A program made the translations under genes and the position numbers. A DNA stretch of 9,814 nucleotides from Bacteroidota bacterium (GTDB taxonomy: Bacteria > Bacteroidota > Bacteroidia > Flavobacteriales_F > PHOS-HE28): the NCBI GenBank assembly GCA_023430945.1, contig JAEYYE010000013.1, positions 1 through 9,814 of the forward strand, read 5' to 3'. Each line of letters begins with the position of its first letter. Position 1 is the stretch's first letter. The notes under the pieces are model-generated. The model was not told the DNA's origin, searched no databases, and saw only the letters and a list, made by a program, of their open reading frames with translations. This document shows positions 1-6,553 of the stretch, in pieces.

Positions 1-227
1 GCATGACGAGCAAAACCCCGCAGGAGCGATTCCAGCAGCACAAGACAAGTTACCGCAACGCAAAAGGTCATGATCTGTCTTCCCCGATCGTGCGCAAGTA
101 CGGGCTGTATCTGCGGCCGAGCCTTTATCAGGATATCGGGCCGCTTAGCCAGCGGGAAGCATTGGAAGTGGAGAAGGGTCTTGCGCTGGAACTTCGGCGC
201 AAAGGCTACGCGGTCTGGACCAATTGA
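1..227 (+). CDS. GIY-YIG-like protein, 3' part (5' end outside window)
   Basis: The open frame runs in from the window edge and stops with TGA at 225-227, giving at least 74 residues. The ATG at position 3 is probably internal. It is preceded by GC, consistent with a Gly codon, and the first residues then read G-MTSKTPQERFQQHK, which resembles the segment just after the YIG motif of GIY-YIG nuclease domains (YVG-MT-x-x-x-P-x-x-R-x-x-x-H). The second half has the pattern IVRKYGLYLRP followed by an E-rich helix (ALEVEKGLALELRRKGYAVW), where a GIY-YIG protein would carry its C-terminal helix and acidic residue. The family assignment is made from memory of the pattern and is tentative; without the N-terminal Tyr motif, catalytic competence cannot be judged. 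The gene converges on the GNAT-nitrilase gene with 13 bp between stop codons and no visible terminator. Confidence 0.55.
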   Translation, partial: MTSKTPQERFQQHKTSYRNAKGHDLSSPIVRKYGLYLRPSLYQDIGPLSQREALEVEKGLALELRRKGYAVWTN

Positions 228-240
228 GCGATAAGCAAAC

Positions 241-1860
241 TTAGCCACGTGCAGGGCTGCGGCCCATCCTCGATCCCGATCGCGAACGTGGCAAGCCTTC
301 GCCGTTCGTTAACTTGCCATTCTCTTTTCCGGAATCCTTCTTCAGTGAAAGGCTGTAGAGATCGGTGCGCCTGTCACGCAGATTCCTTACGCTGCCATAG
401 GCGTTCAACTCCTTCAACAGGTCGCGGTCCACATCGGCGATCAAGGTCATCTCCGAATTAGGTGTCGCTTCACTCTTCACGCCATTCGTAGGGAACGCGA
501 AATCGCTCGGCGTGAACACGGCGCTCTGTGCGAACTGGATATCCATGTTCTCCACCTTCGGCAGATTGCCCACGCTGCCAGCGATCGCAACGTAACATTC
601 GTTCTCGATCGCCCGCGCCTGCGCGCAACGCCTTACGCGTATATAACCGTTCTGGGTATCGGTGAGGAAGGGAACGAAGAGGATCTGCATGCCTTGGAGC
701 GCAAGCAGTCGCGGGAGTTCAGGAAATTCCACGTCGTAACATATCAATACGCCGATCTTACCGCAATCCGTTTCTAATACCTTCAATTCATCGCCACCCG
801 CCATGCCCCAATACTGGCGCTCGTTCGGGGTGATATGGATCTTTTCGAACTTCTCCCATGAACCATCACGGCGGCACAGATAGCCCACATTGCGCAGGTA
901 ACCTTCCGGGTCGATCCAGGGCATGCTGCCGGTAATGATGTTCACGTTGTAGGAGATCGCAAGTTCCTGGAACCTGTCCCGCAGCGGCTCGGTGTATTGG
1001 GCCAATTCACGCATGGCATGCGCTTCATCCAGGTGGTCGAACTCGGCAAGCAGCGGCGCGTTGAACAGTTCCGGGAACAGGCAGAAGTCCGCCTGGTAGC
1101 TGCTCACCGCATCCACAAAGAATTCCATCTGGTCGTGCAGCGCTTTCATATCGGGGAACGATCGCATCTGCCATTGCACCAGGCCCAGGCGCACCACCTC
1201 GTTCGCGCGTCCTGCGATCTTCGGTCTCTGCTCATGGTAGATGTTGTTCCACTCCAGCAACGTGGCGTACTCGAGCGAACTTTTATCACCGGCCAGGTAA
1301 CCGGTCATCACCTTGATCACATGGAAGCCATTGCTCAACTGGAACGAAAGGGTCGGGTCGTAGATCTGTTTGCCCTGCACTTTTTCGATGTATTCGCGTG
1401 GCTTCAATTTATCCGCATACTTTGAATAGTTCGGGATGCGACCACCGGCCACGATGCTCTTCAGGTTGAGCCGTTCGCATAGTTCCTTTCTTGCTTCATA
1501 GAGCCGGCGCGCCAGCCGCATCCCACGGAATTCCGGATGAACGAAGATGTCCACACCGTAAAGCACATCACCTTCCGGATCGTGCGTATCGAACGTGTAA
1601 TTCCCGGTGATCGCCTTGTAGGTATGTTCATCGCCGAATAGATCATAATCCACAATGATCGAAAGCGCAACGGCCACGACCCTTCCGTTCACAGTCACGC
1701 AAAGCTGGCCTGCCGGGAAGATTTCCAGAAGCTTACGGATCTGTGTCTCGCGCCAGATGGCATCGTGCATATCGTCATAAGCCTCCACCATGGATTCGCG
1801 CAGCGAGACATAATCATCCAGCTTGAGCAGTCGCAGGCGGATCCTGGTATTCTTCGTCAT
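241..1860 (-). CDS. GNAT acetyltransferase / carbon-nitrogen hydrolase fusion
   Basis: This 539-residue protein carries two enzyme domains. Residues about 5-190 form a GNAT N-acyltransferase domain: the strand VDIFVHPEFRG (103-113) and the following R-G-x-R-L-A (112-117) fit the acetyl-CoA pyrophosphate-binding motif A. Residues about 222-505 form a nitrilase-superfamily hydrolase with the full Glu-Lys-Cys triad: E264 in LFPELF, K340 in FEKIH and C374 in LICYDVEFPE. Nitrilase-type enzymes cleave amide or nitrile C-N bonds through a Cys thioester. Fused GNAT/nitrilase proteins are a known family in several bacterial phyla, but the substrate is not known to me; hydrolysis of one amide with acylation of the product is only a guess. 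The last ~35 residues are a basic, low-complexity tail. There is no signal peptide, so the protein is probably cytoplasmic. The ATG start is followed directly by the GNAT domain. A TACTTTTG motif lies 4 nt upstream, and there is no Shine-Dalgarno sequence. Confidence 0.93.
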   Translation of the reverse strand: MTKNTRIRLRLLKLDDYVSLRESMVEAYDDMHDAIWRETQIRKLLEIFPAGQLCVTVNGRVVAVALSIIVDYDLFGDEHTYKAITGNYTFDTHDPEGDVLYGVDIFVHPEFRGMRLARRLYEARKELCERLNLKSIVAGGRIPNYSKYADKLKPREYIEKVQGKQIYDPTLSFQLSNGFHVIKVMTGYLAGDKSSLEYATLLEWNNIYHEQRPKIAGRANEVVRLGLVQWQMRSFPDMKALHDQMEFFVDAVSSYQADFCLFPELFNAPLLAEFDHLDEAHAMRELAQYTEPLRDRFQELAISYNVNIITGSMPWIDPEGYLRNVGYLCRRDGSWEKFEKIHITPNERQYWGMAGGDELKVLETDCGKIGVLICYDVEFPELPRLLALQGMQILFVPFLTDTQNGYIRVRRCAQARAIENECYVAIAGSVGNLPKVENMDIQFAQSAVFTPSDFAFPTNGVKSEATPNSEMTLIADVDRDLLKELNAYGSVRNLRDRRTDLYSLSLKKDSGKENGKLTNGEGLPRSRSGSRMGRSPARG

Positions 1861-1864
1861 TCGT

Positions 1865-1872
1865 CAAAAGTA
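1865..1872 (-). promoter_or_regulatory. Putative -7 element of the GNAT-nitrilase gene
   Basis: The minus strand reads TACTTTTG, a perfect match to the Bacteroidota -7 consensus TAnnTTTG, ending 4 nt before the ATG at 1860. Transcription from it would begin at or beside the start codon, giving a leaderless or nearly leaderless mRNA. No convincing TTTG/TTG -33 box lies 19 nt upstream. A six-fixed-base motif occurs by chance several times in a window this size, so support is limited to its position. Confidence 0.35.
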
Positions 1873-1916
1873 CCATTGCTGGCCGGGGTGATGACGGGTC
1901 GAAAAAGAGACCGAGA

Positions 1917-2036
1917 TCACATCACACCCATGCGCGTATTCACACCTCGCTTACCGTGGCATTTGCGAACGTAGCTTGAAGAGCGCACGAGCTCCGCGAG
2001 CATCATAACAGCCAGAATGATCGCATAGAACTTCAT
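1917..2036 (-). CDS. Possible 39-aa membrane peptide
   Basis: A 39-codon ORF starts MKFYAIILAVMMLAELV, a hydrophobic stretch of about 15 residues long enough for a short membrane segment or an uncleaved signal anchor. A strongly basic tail with one Cys (YVRKCHGKRG, residues 22-31) follows. Another ATG two codons upstream (2042) would give MTMK. The ORF lies on the same strand as the GNAT-nitrilase gene, with its stop 56 bp before that gene's start, so it could be an upstream partner or leader ORF. It has no recognisable family, no clear ribosome binding site (GGA lies about 6 nt before the second ATG) and no good promoter. The hydrophobic-then-basic layout is what suggests a real peptide, but an ORF this short can arise by chance. 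Confidence 0.35.
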   Translation of the reverse strand: MKFYAIILAVMMLAELVRSSSYVRKCHGKRGVNTRMGVM

Positions 2037-2091
2037 GGTCATTCCAAAGCCGGATGCCATGCGATCGGTATTCGATCGGTTTGAAATGAGA

Positions 2092-2116
2092 AAGCCCCGG
2101 CTTCGCAATGCAGCTT
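2092..2116 (-). terminator. Degenerate terminator-like hairpin after the GIY-YIG remnant
   Basis: On the minus strand, AAGCTGC and GGGGCTT can pair (6 of 7 positions, one as a G-T wobble) around an 11-nt loop, and TTCTC follows. The core GCGAAGCCGGGGCTTTCTCAT closely resembles the stronger terminator of tRNA-Asn at 2306-2329 (GCGAAAGCTGGGGCTTTTCTTAT). It sits a few bases past the stop codon of the truncated GIY-YIG ORF. Confidence 0.35.
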
Positions 2117-2120
2117 GCTC

Positions 2121-2300
2121 CTAGCGATCGATGCATTCGATCGTACAAAGCAAGCGCCAGTCGGTGGCATCAGCGGTGGATGCACCTTTGAAAGCATGTG
2201 CGTTATGCAAATGCACGCGCTGATCGGGATCGGTAGTCTCACCGATGTAATATCGATCCAACCGCTGTGAATGGATTATGTGAACGAAGTGGCTCATCAT
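2121..2300 (-). pseudogene. Truncated GIY-YIG endonuclease ORF (59 codons)
   Basis: Reading the minus strand from ATG at 2300 to TAG at 2121 gives 59 residues that follow the N-terminal two thirds of the small single-domain GIY-YIG nucleases (usually about 80-95 aa). The strand SHFVHII (3-9) aligns with the usual FVYII, so the catalytic GIY Tyr appears to be replaced by His7. RYYIGETTDP (16-25) is the YIG motif, Arg28 is the conserved Arg, and HLHN (30-33) and DWRLLCTIEC (47-56) match later conserved parts. The ORF then ends at DR-stop, before the C-terminal helix with the metal-binding Glu. In the same frame past the stop, EQAALR weakly resembles the missing QALR-type helix. With the Tyr changed and the Glu lost, it is unlikely to cut DNA. 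Its ATG lies directly on the T-tail of the tRNA-Asn terminator. It is most likely a decaying copy of a small mobile-type nuclease gene. Confidence 0.7.
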
Positions 2301-2329
2301 AAGAAAAGCCCCAGCTTTCGCTGAGGCTT
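2301..2329 (-). terminator. Rho-independent terminator of tRNA-Asn
   Basis: The minus strand reads AAGCCTCAGC-GAAA-GCTGGGGCTT: a 10-bp stem with one T-G wobble, closed by a GAAA tetraloop and followed by TTCTT. It starts 3 nt after the tRNA 3' end, so it terminates the tRNA transcript. The ATG of the GIY-YIG remnant begins immediately after the T-tail. Confidence 0.85.
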
Positions 2330-2332
2330 CTG

Positions 2333-2406
2333 CTCCCCGGGCTGGACTTGAACCAGCGACCCCCTGATTAACAGTCAGGTGCTCTAACCGGCTGAGCTAC
2401 CAGGGA
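2333..2406 (-). tRNA. tRNA-Asn (anticodon GTT)
   Basis: The 74-nt minus-strand sequence folds as a full cloverleaf. Acceptor arms TCCCTGG and CCGGGGA pair over 7 bp with one T-G wobble, leaving G73 as discriminator. The D-arm is GCTC/GAGC. The anticodon stem CCTGA/TCAGG encloses loop CTGTTAA, with GTT at positions 34-36. The T-arm GCTGG/CCAGC encloses TTCAAGT. The CCA tail is not encoded. GTT reads the Asn codons AAC and AAU. A promoter upstream and a hairpin terminator directly downstream make it a self-contained transcription unit, divergent from the PfkB kinase gene. Confidence 0.97.
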
Positions 2407-2425
2407 ATTTCCCATTAAGGGACCG

Positions 2426-2456
2426 CGAAATTAGCACGTTCGGCCGAAGTTGCAAA
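2426..2456 (-). promoter_or_regulatory. Promoter of tRNA-Asn (Bacteroidota type)
   Basis: On the minus strand TTTG (2456-2453) is followed, after exactly 19 nt, by TAATTTCG (2433-2426), one base off the -7 consensus TAnnTTTG. The TTTG-N19-TAnnTTTG arrangement is the established housekeeping sigma promoter of Bacteroidota. Transcription would begin about 10-15 nt before the mature tRNA. Confidence 0.6.
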
Positions 2457-2475
2457 GCGTTCGCTCCACTTCGCG

Positions 2476-2483
2476 CATCTTTG
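2476..2483 (+). promoter_or_regulatory. Weak -7-like element of the PfkB kinase gene
   Basis: CATCTTTG, followed by CA, differs at one base from TAnnTTTG and lies 32 nt before the ATG at 2516. No good -33 box is found at the standard 19-nt spacing; a TTG at 2450-2452 is 23 nt away. The divergent tRNA-Asn promoter occupies part of the same 109-bp gap. Confidence 0.3.
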
Positions 2484-2515
2484 CAAGCCCATAAAGTAGA
2501 CGAAACACTTCAGCC

Positions 2516-3445
2516 ATGCAGCTCATCACCGTTGGAACCGTTGCCTTCGATCGGATCGAAACTCCCTTCGGCGTGGCCGAGAAAGTGGTCGGCGGCGCGG
2601 CGACGTACATATCACTCGCTGCTTCGTTCTTTCTCGATCGCATGGGGCTGGTGAGCGTGGTGGGCGATGATTTCCCGGCCGAAGTGATGGACAAGTTGCG
2701 CAAGCGCAACGTGGATCTGAAAGGCCTAGAGGTCCTGAAGGGGAAGGAAAGCTTCTTCTGGGCCGGCCGGTATCACTATGATATGAATACGCGTGATACG
2801 TTGGAAACGCGCCTGAACGTTCTGCTCGACCTCGACCCCAAGCTTCCCTCGGAATACCGGGAGGCGCCTTACGTGATGCTCGGCAACCTCGACCCCAAAG
2901 TCCAGGGGAAGGTGTTGGATCAGATGGAAGAGCGGCCGGTACTCGTGGTGCTTGATACGATGAATTTCTGGATGGACAGCGCCATGGAGGCCCTCAAGGA
3001 AGTGATCGCGCGCGTGGACGTGCTTACGATCAACGACGCGGAGGCGCGCCAGCTGAGCGGAGAACACAGCCTGGTGAAGGCCGCCGGTAAGATCATGGCC
3101 ATGGGGCCGCGATATCTTGTGGTGAAGAAAGGTGAACATGGTGCTCTTCTCTTCAGCGAGGATCGTGTGTTCTTTGCGCCCGCGTTGCCCCTGGAAGAGA
3201 TCATCGACCCGACAGGTGCTGGCGATACGTTCGCGGGAGGATTCATCGGCTACCTCGCGCGCACTGGCGATCACAGCTTCGACAACATGAAGCGCGCGAT
3301 CATCGTGGGCAGTACGCTGGCCAGTTTCTGTTGCGAGAAGTTCGGGATCGAGCGATTACTGGAGATCACGCGGGAGGATATCGATGTGCGGATCCAGCAG
3401 TTCGTTGATCTGGTGGATTTCGATATCGAGTTGGTGGAGAACTGA
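2516..3445 (+). CDS. PfkB-family (ribokinase-like) carbohydrate kinase
   Basis: This 309-residue protein has the ribokinase/PfkB fold and should phosphorylate a sugar or nucleoside hydroxyl with ATP in the cytoplasm. The N-terminal strand LITVGTVAFD and the GG pair in VVGGAATYIS (25-33) fit the substrate-binding region. NDAE (173-176) is the N-x-x-E Mg-phosphate motif. DPTGAGDTFAGGF (231-243) is the PfkB signature 2, with D237 as the expected catalytic base and G234-A-G236 as the anion hole. Length is normal for the family. It looks closest to a ribokinase-like subgroup common in Bacteroidota, but the substrate (ribose, adenosine, fructose derivative or other) cannot be read from sequence. 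It is transcribed singly from a gap shared with tRNA-Asn and converges on uvrC with only 3 bp between stop codons. Confidence 0.93.
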   Translation: MQLITVGTVAFDRIETPFGVAEKVVGGAATYISLAASFFLDRMGLVSVVGDDFPAEVMDKLRKRNVDLKGLEVLKGKESFFWAGRYHYDMNTRDTLETRLNVLLDLDPKLPSEYREAPYVMLGNLDPKVQGKVLDQMEERPVLVVLDTMNFWMDSAMEALKEVIARVDVLTINDAEARQLSGEHSLVKAAGKIMAMGPRYLVVKKGEHGALLFSEDRVFFAPALPLEEIIDPTGAGDTFAGGFIGYLARTGDHSFDNMKRAIIVGSTLASFCCEKFGIERLLEITREDIDVRIQQFVDLVDFDIELVEN

Positions 3446-3448
3446 GGT

Positions 3449-5248
3449 TCAATCCACACCCGCCAGCGCCCGCAGCACCACCTCCGCCTTCTTCGCTCCT
3501 ACCTCGGCGATCACATCCTCGGGCAGCGCTTCCTTCACCCCGCGCATCGATCCGAAACGAGTGAGCAGCTTTTTCGCAGTACCCGGCCCGATCCCCGGTA
3601 TCTCCTCAAGGCCTGTTTTGATAACGCGTTTGTTGCGTCGGCCGCGGTGGTGGCCGATCCCGAAACGGTGCGCTTCATTGCGCATGTGCTGGATCACTTT
3701 CAAGCTGGAGCTCCGTTTGTCGATGTGCAGCGGGTATGGATCATCCGGAAAATAGATCTCCTCGAGCTTCTTCGCGATCCCGATGATCGCCACTTTCCCA
3801 CGGATCCCCAGGCGGTCCAACGCTTCCAACGCAGCGCTCAACTGGCCTTTCCCGCCATCGATCACGATCAATTGCGGCAGCGGCTCGCCTTCTGTGATCA
3901 GGCGGCGGTAGCGTCGCTCCACCGCTTCGGTCATGCTGGCGAAATCATCAGGGCCTTCAACCGTTCTGATGTTGAAATGGCGGTAATCCTTCTTGCTCGG
4001 CTTGCCGTCCTTGAACACCACGCACGCGCTCACCGGATCGGTGCCCTGCGTATTGCTGTTGTCGAAACACTCGATGTGGCGCGGCAGTTCGGTCAGGCGC
4101 AGATCCTGTTTCAATTGCTCGAGCAGGCGGATGGTGGCGCCTTCAGGATCGGTAAGCCGTTCCTGCTTTCGCCGGTCGATCATGAAATAGCGCGCGTTAC
4201 GCTCGCATAATTCAAGCAACTTCTTCTTGTCGCCGCGCTGCGGAATGGTGAATACAACACCAGGAACTTCGATCTGCGGATCGAACGGCACGATCGCTTC
4301 CGGTGCATTGCTGTGGTAGCGCTGGCGCAATTCCGCGATCGCGAGCTGCAGCATATCCACGTCGCTTTCCTCAAGCCGTTGTTTCAATTCGATCGTGATC
4401 CCATGCACGAGGGCTCCATCGATCACGCGCATATAGTTCACATACGCGTTGCCGGCATCGGTCACCATGCCGATGATGTCCACGTCGCCGATCTCCGGAT
4501 TCACCACGATGCTCTTCGCACGGTACTTCTCCAGCTGTTCGATCTTTTGCCGGTATTCCTCAGCCGCTTCAAACTCAAGCTTTGAGGCATGCTCCTGCAT
4601 CAAGCCCTTCATCAGCTTGATCAGGCCTGTGACCCGGCCGCGTATGATCTGCCGCACCTGATCCATGTTCGTATTGTAGTCGGCCTCGGACTGCAATGCT
4701 TCGCAGGGTGCCTTGCAGTTTCCGATATGAAATTCCAGGCAACGCTTGTACTTGCCTTTCTCGATGTTCTTCGGATGCAGGTCGTAATTGCACGTGCGCA
4801 GTTTGTACAACTTGTGCACGAGCTGCAGCACTGTGCGCATTGTTCGCACACTGGCATAAGGACCGTGGTATTCAGCGCCATCATCCTCCGGATTTCGCAT
4901 GCCCTCCACACGTGGGAAGCGCTCGTTGCGGATGCGGATGAACGGAAAGCTCTTATCGTCCCGGAGCAGGATGTTGTAACGCGGCTGGTGTTCCTTGATC
5001 AGCGAATTCTCCAGCAACAGCGCTTCGAATTCCGTGGGCACCATGATCACATGCAGATCGGCGATCCGCTTCACCAGCATGTTCGTCTTGCCGTCCAGGT
5101 GCTGCTTGGCGAAATAGCTGCACACACGATGCTTCAGATCCTTGGCCTTGCCCACGTACAGGATCTTGCCGTCCTCATCGAAGAACTGGTACACTCCAGG
5201 TTGATGGGGAAGCAGTTTTGCCTTTTCGCGGACATCGAGCGTACGCAT
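3449..5248 (-). CDS. uvrC: Excinuclease ABC subunit C (UvrC)
   Basis: UvrC is the dual-incision nuclease of nucleotide excision repair, cutting on both sides of a lesion held by UvrB. The 599-residue length is typical and all domains are present. The N-terminal GIY-YIG nuclease spans about 15-95 (GVY 18-20, YVG 31-33, R41, E80 in LLLENSLIKEH) and makes the 3' incision. Four cysteines (C153, C170, C178, C182) match the conserved iron-sulfur cluster region. The UvrB-binding UVR helix pair lies at about 205-245. The RNase H-like C-terminal nuclease for the 5' incision spans about 380-540, with D396 in CFDNSN, D434/D435, D464 in VIDGGKGQ and H527 in NEAHRF. The helix-hairpin-helix domain (IPGIGPGTAKKLL) spans about 550-595. 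It stands alone between a terminator upstream and the convergent PfkB gene. A GAACTTTG element, one base off TAnnTTTG, lies 6 nt before the ATG. Confidence 0.98.
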   Translation of the reverse strand: MRTLDVREKAKLLPHQPGVYQFFDEDGKILYVGKAKDLKHRVCSYFAKQHLDGKTNMLVKRIADLHVIMVPTEFEALLLENSLIKEHQPRYNILLRDDKSFPFIRIRNERFPRVEGMRNPEDDGAEYHGPYASVRTMRTVLQLVHKLYKLRTCNYDLHPKNIEKGKYKRCLEFHIGNCKAPCEALQSEADYNTNMDQVRQIIRGRVTGLIKLMKGLMQEHASKLEFEAAEEYRQKIEQLEKYRAKSIVVNPEIGDVDIIGMVTDAGNAYVNYMRVIDGALVHGITIELKQRLEESDVDMLQLAIAELRQRYHSNAPEAIVPFDPQIEVPGVVFTIPQRGDKKKLLELCERNARYFMIDRRKQERLTDPEGATIRLLEQLKQDLRLTELPRHIECFDNSNTQGTDPVSACVVFKDGKPSKKDYRHFNIRTVEGPDDFASMTEAVERRYRRLITEGEPLPQLIVIDGGKGQLSAALEALDRLGIRGKVAIIGIAKKLEEIYFPDDPYPLHIDKRSSSLKVIQHMRNEAHRFGIGHHRGRRNKRVIKTGLEEIPGIGPGTAKKLLTRFGSMRGVKEALPEDVIAEVGAKKAEVVLRALAGVD

Positions 5249-5286
5249 ACATCACAAAGTTCGCAACTGTAGCGGGAACCCTGAAA

Positions 5287-5314
5287 ATGAAAGAGGCGCC
5301 TCAAGGCGCCTCTT
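5287..5314 (-). terminator. Rho-independent terminator of the T9SS cargo gene
   Basis: A perfect 10-bp inverted repeat (AAGAGGCGCC and GGCGCCTCTT, at 5291-5300 and 5305-5314) encloses a 4-nt loop. On the minus strand it is followed by TCATTTTC. It lies 24 bp beyond the stop codon of the secreted-protein gene and 42 bp before the uvrC start, so it insulates uvrC from upstream transcription. Confidence 0.85.
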
Positions 5315-5338
5315 CACGATCTTTTTTACTGGGTGGGA

Positions 5339-6481
5339 TCAGTGTGCGATCACCACACGCTGTACGTTCATCACCTTGCCATTGCGGCTCACCATCAAGA
5401 AGTAGCTGCCATTGGTGAGCCGGTCCACTTCGATATTCACCAGGCGCTGATCACCGGCAAGCACGTTCATTCTGGTGGAGGGGCTCATGGTGCGGCCAAG
5501 TGCATCGATCAAGGATATCGTGATGTCACCTTTTTCCATCGAGGTGAGATCCACGGTGATCACATCGATCGCGGGATTCGGGTAAGAGGACACGCGATCG
5601 GTGTTCTCGTTGATCAAGATCTTCTTGTCCTTGCCGTTGCTGCAATCCAGGTCGCCGTTGTTGGTGGTGCCATCAACGAAGTTCTCGTTCACCATGGAGA
5701 GTGCGGAGTTGAGCTGTGACGCCGTATATGCCGATCCGCATCCACCGATGAAGCTGTTGGCCTCATCGATCAGTTCGCCAACGGTCCACCCTTGGAAGGT
5801 TCCGTTGTTGATCACCGCATCGACCAGGAGACCCCCGGTGCCGAAATCAGGATCGTTCATGTCGAAGCCCACGCTCAACATCAGTGCGACCAGTTGACCG
5901 GCAAGCACGTTCTTGTATGTTGTGCCGGGATCCACCATGCTTCCCACATTCAACATCCGGGCAGTGGTGCCGCTTGGAAGAAATGCATCCACCGCAGCCG
6001 CTGAAGTAAGGGTGAGGGTGCGATCGCAGCCGATCACAAGGCCGGAAGGGAAGGCTTCTCCGAAATGGGCGTTCCTATAAGCACCCGGGTTGTTGCCATT
6101 TGCGGGAGATCCCCAACCACCCTGGGTCTGTGTGCGCAATTCACAAGGCTCATCAACAGGAGGCTCCTTGTCCTTATCGCAATCGATCACAATATCCACT
6201 TTGTGCCAGCAACCTGCAGCGTCCGTAACCATCACCCAATGGTCCCCATTGTCCAATCCTTCAACGTACTGGGTGGTCGCGCCATTGGACCACAGGTATG
6301 CATAAGGTGTGATCGCACCTTCGATCGCAGTTACCATGCCCCAGCCGAGGTCGAGGGCATAGCAGTCGCTTTGAACAGTGATCGTGAGGTTGCAATCCAC
6401 TCCACCATCTACAGCCATTGCTGGGGAACCAGCCAGAGCCATCATCAGCGCGGTCGACTTGAAGGGTGTAATGAGCTTCAT
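5339..6481 (-). CDS. Secreted T9SS cargo protein with C-terminal sorting domain
   Basis: This 380-residue protein starts at ATG 6481, because MKLITPFKSTALMMALAGSPAMA (1-23) is a clean signal peptide. The frame is open ten codons further, but only to a TTG, and those residues are polar. Residues about 30-100 resemble a SprB-type repeat (YLWSNGATTQYVEGL at 62-76, then VTDAAGC). Residues about 113-270 form a further unit beginning LRTQTQGGWGS and containing NVLAGQLVALMLSVGFD (191-207) and FIGGCGSAYTASQLNSAL. I recall it from other secreted Bacteroidota proteins but know no function. SYPNPAIDVITVDL (299-312) through LTNGSYFLMVSRNGKVMNVQRVVI is a type A T9SS sorting domain, which directs export across the outer membrane and is usually removed on surface attachment. 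Paired cysteines suggest disulfides, and no catalytic motif is visible. It lies 72 bp downstream of cvpA and ends at a strong terminator. Confidence 0.9.
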   Translation of the reverse strand: MKLITPFKSTALMMALAGSPAMAVDGGVDCNLTITVQSDCYALDLGWGMVTAIEGAITPYAYLWSNGATTQYVEGLDNGDHWVMVTDAAGCWHKVDIVIDCDKDKEPPVDEPCELRTQTQGGWGSPANGNNPGAYRNAHFGEAFPSGLVIGCDRTLTLTSAAAVDAFLPSGTTARMLNVGSMVDPGTTYKNVLAGQLVALMLSVGFDMNDPDFGTGGLLVDAVINNGTFQGWTVGELIDEANSFIGGCGSAYTASQLNSALSMVNENFVDGTTNNGDLDCSNGKDKKILINENTDRVSSYPNPAIDVITVDLTSMEKGDITISLIDALGRTMSPSTRMNVLAGDQRLVNIEVDRLTNGSYFLMVSRNGKVMNVQRVVIAH

Positions 6482-6508
6482 TTGGTCGTCGTTTGGTTTT
6501 TGACAGGC

Positions 6509-6540
6509 CAAATGTTCAATCTTATCGAATCATTTGTCAA
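6509..6540 (-). promoter_or_regulatory. Weak candidate promoter of the T9SS cargo gene
   Basis: In the 72-bp gap after cvpA the minus strand carries TTG (6540-6538) and, 21 nt on, AACATTTG (6516-6509), one base off TAnnTTTG, 27 nt before the ATG. The spacing is slightly long. Co-transcription with cvpA is an equally good alternative. Confidence 0.3.
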
Positions 6541-6553
6541 GTTCGTCGAATAA

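Noticed and set aside
2726..3274. 182-aa open frame antisense to the PfkB kinase
   Set aside because: It lies wholly within the kinase gene, whose active-site motifs are intact on the other strand; no independent start signal is seen.
4589..5272. 227-aa open frame on the + strand across uvrC
   Set aside because: It is antisense to the complete, motif-bearing N-terminal half of UvrC, has no recognisable domains, and its composition (rich in His, Leu, Gln) is that of a reverse-frame shadow.
6482..6511. Ten-residue N-terminal extension of the T9SS cargo protein (from a TTG)
   Set aside because: It would put polar residues before a clean signal peptide; the ATG at 6481 gives a standard export signal.
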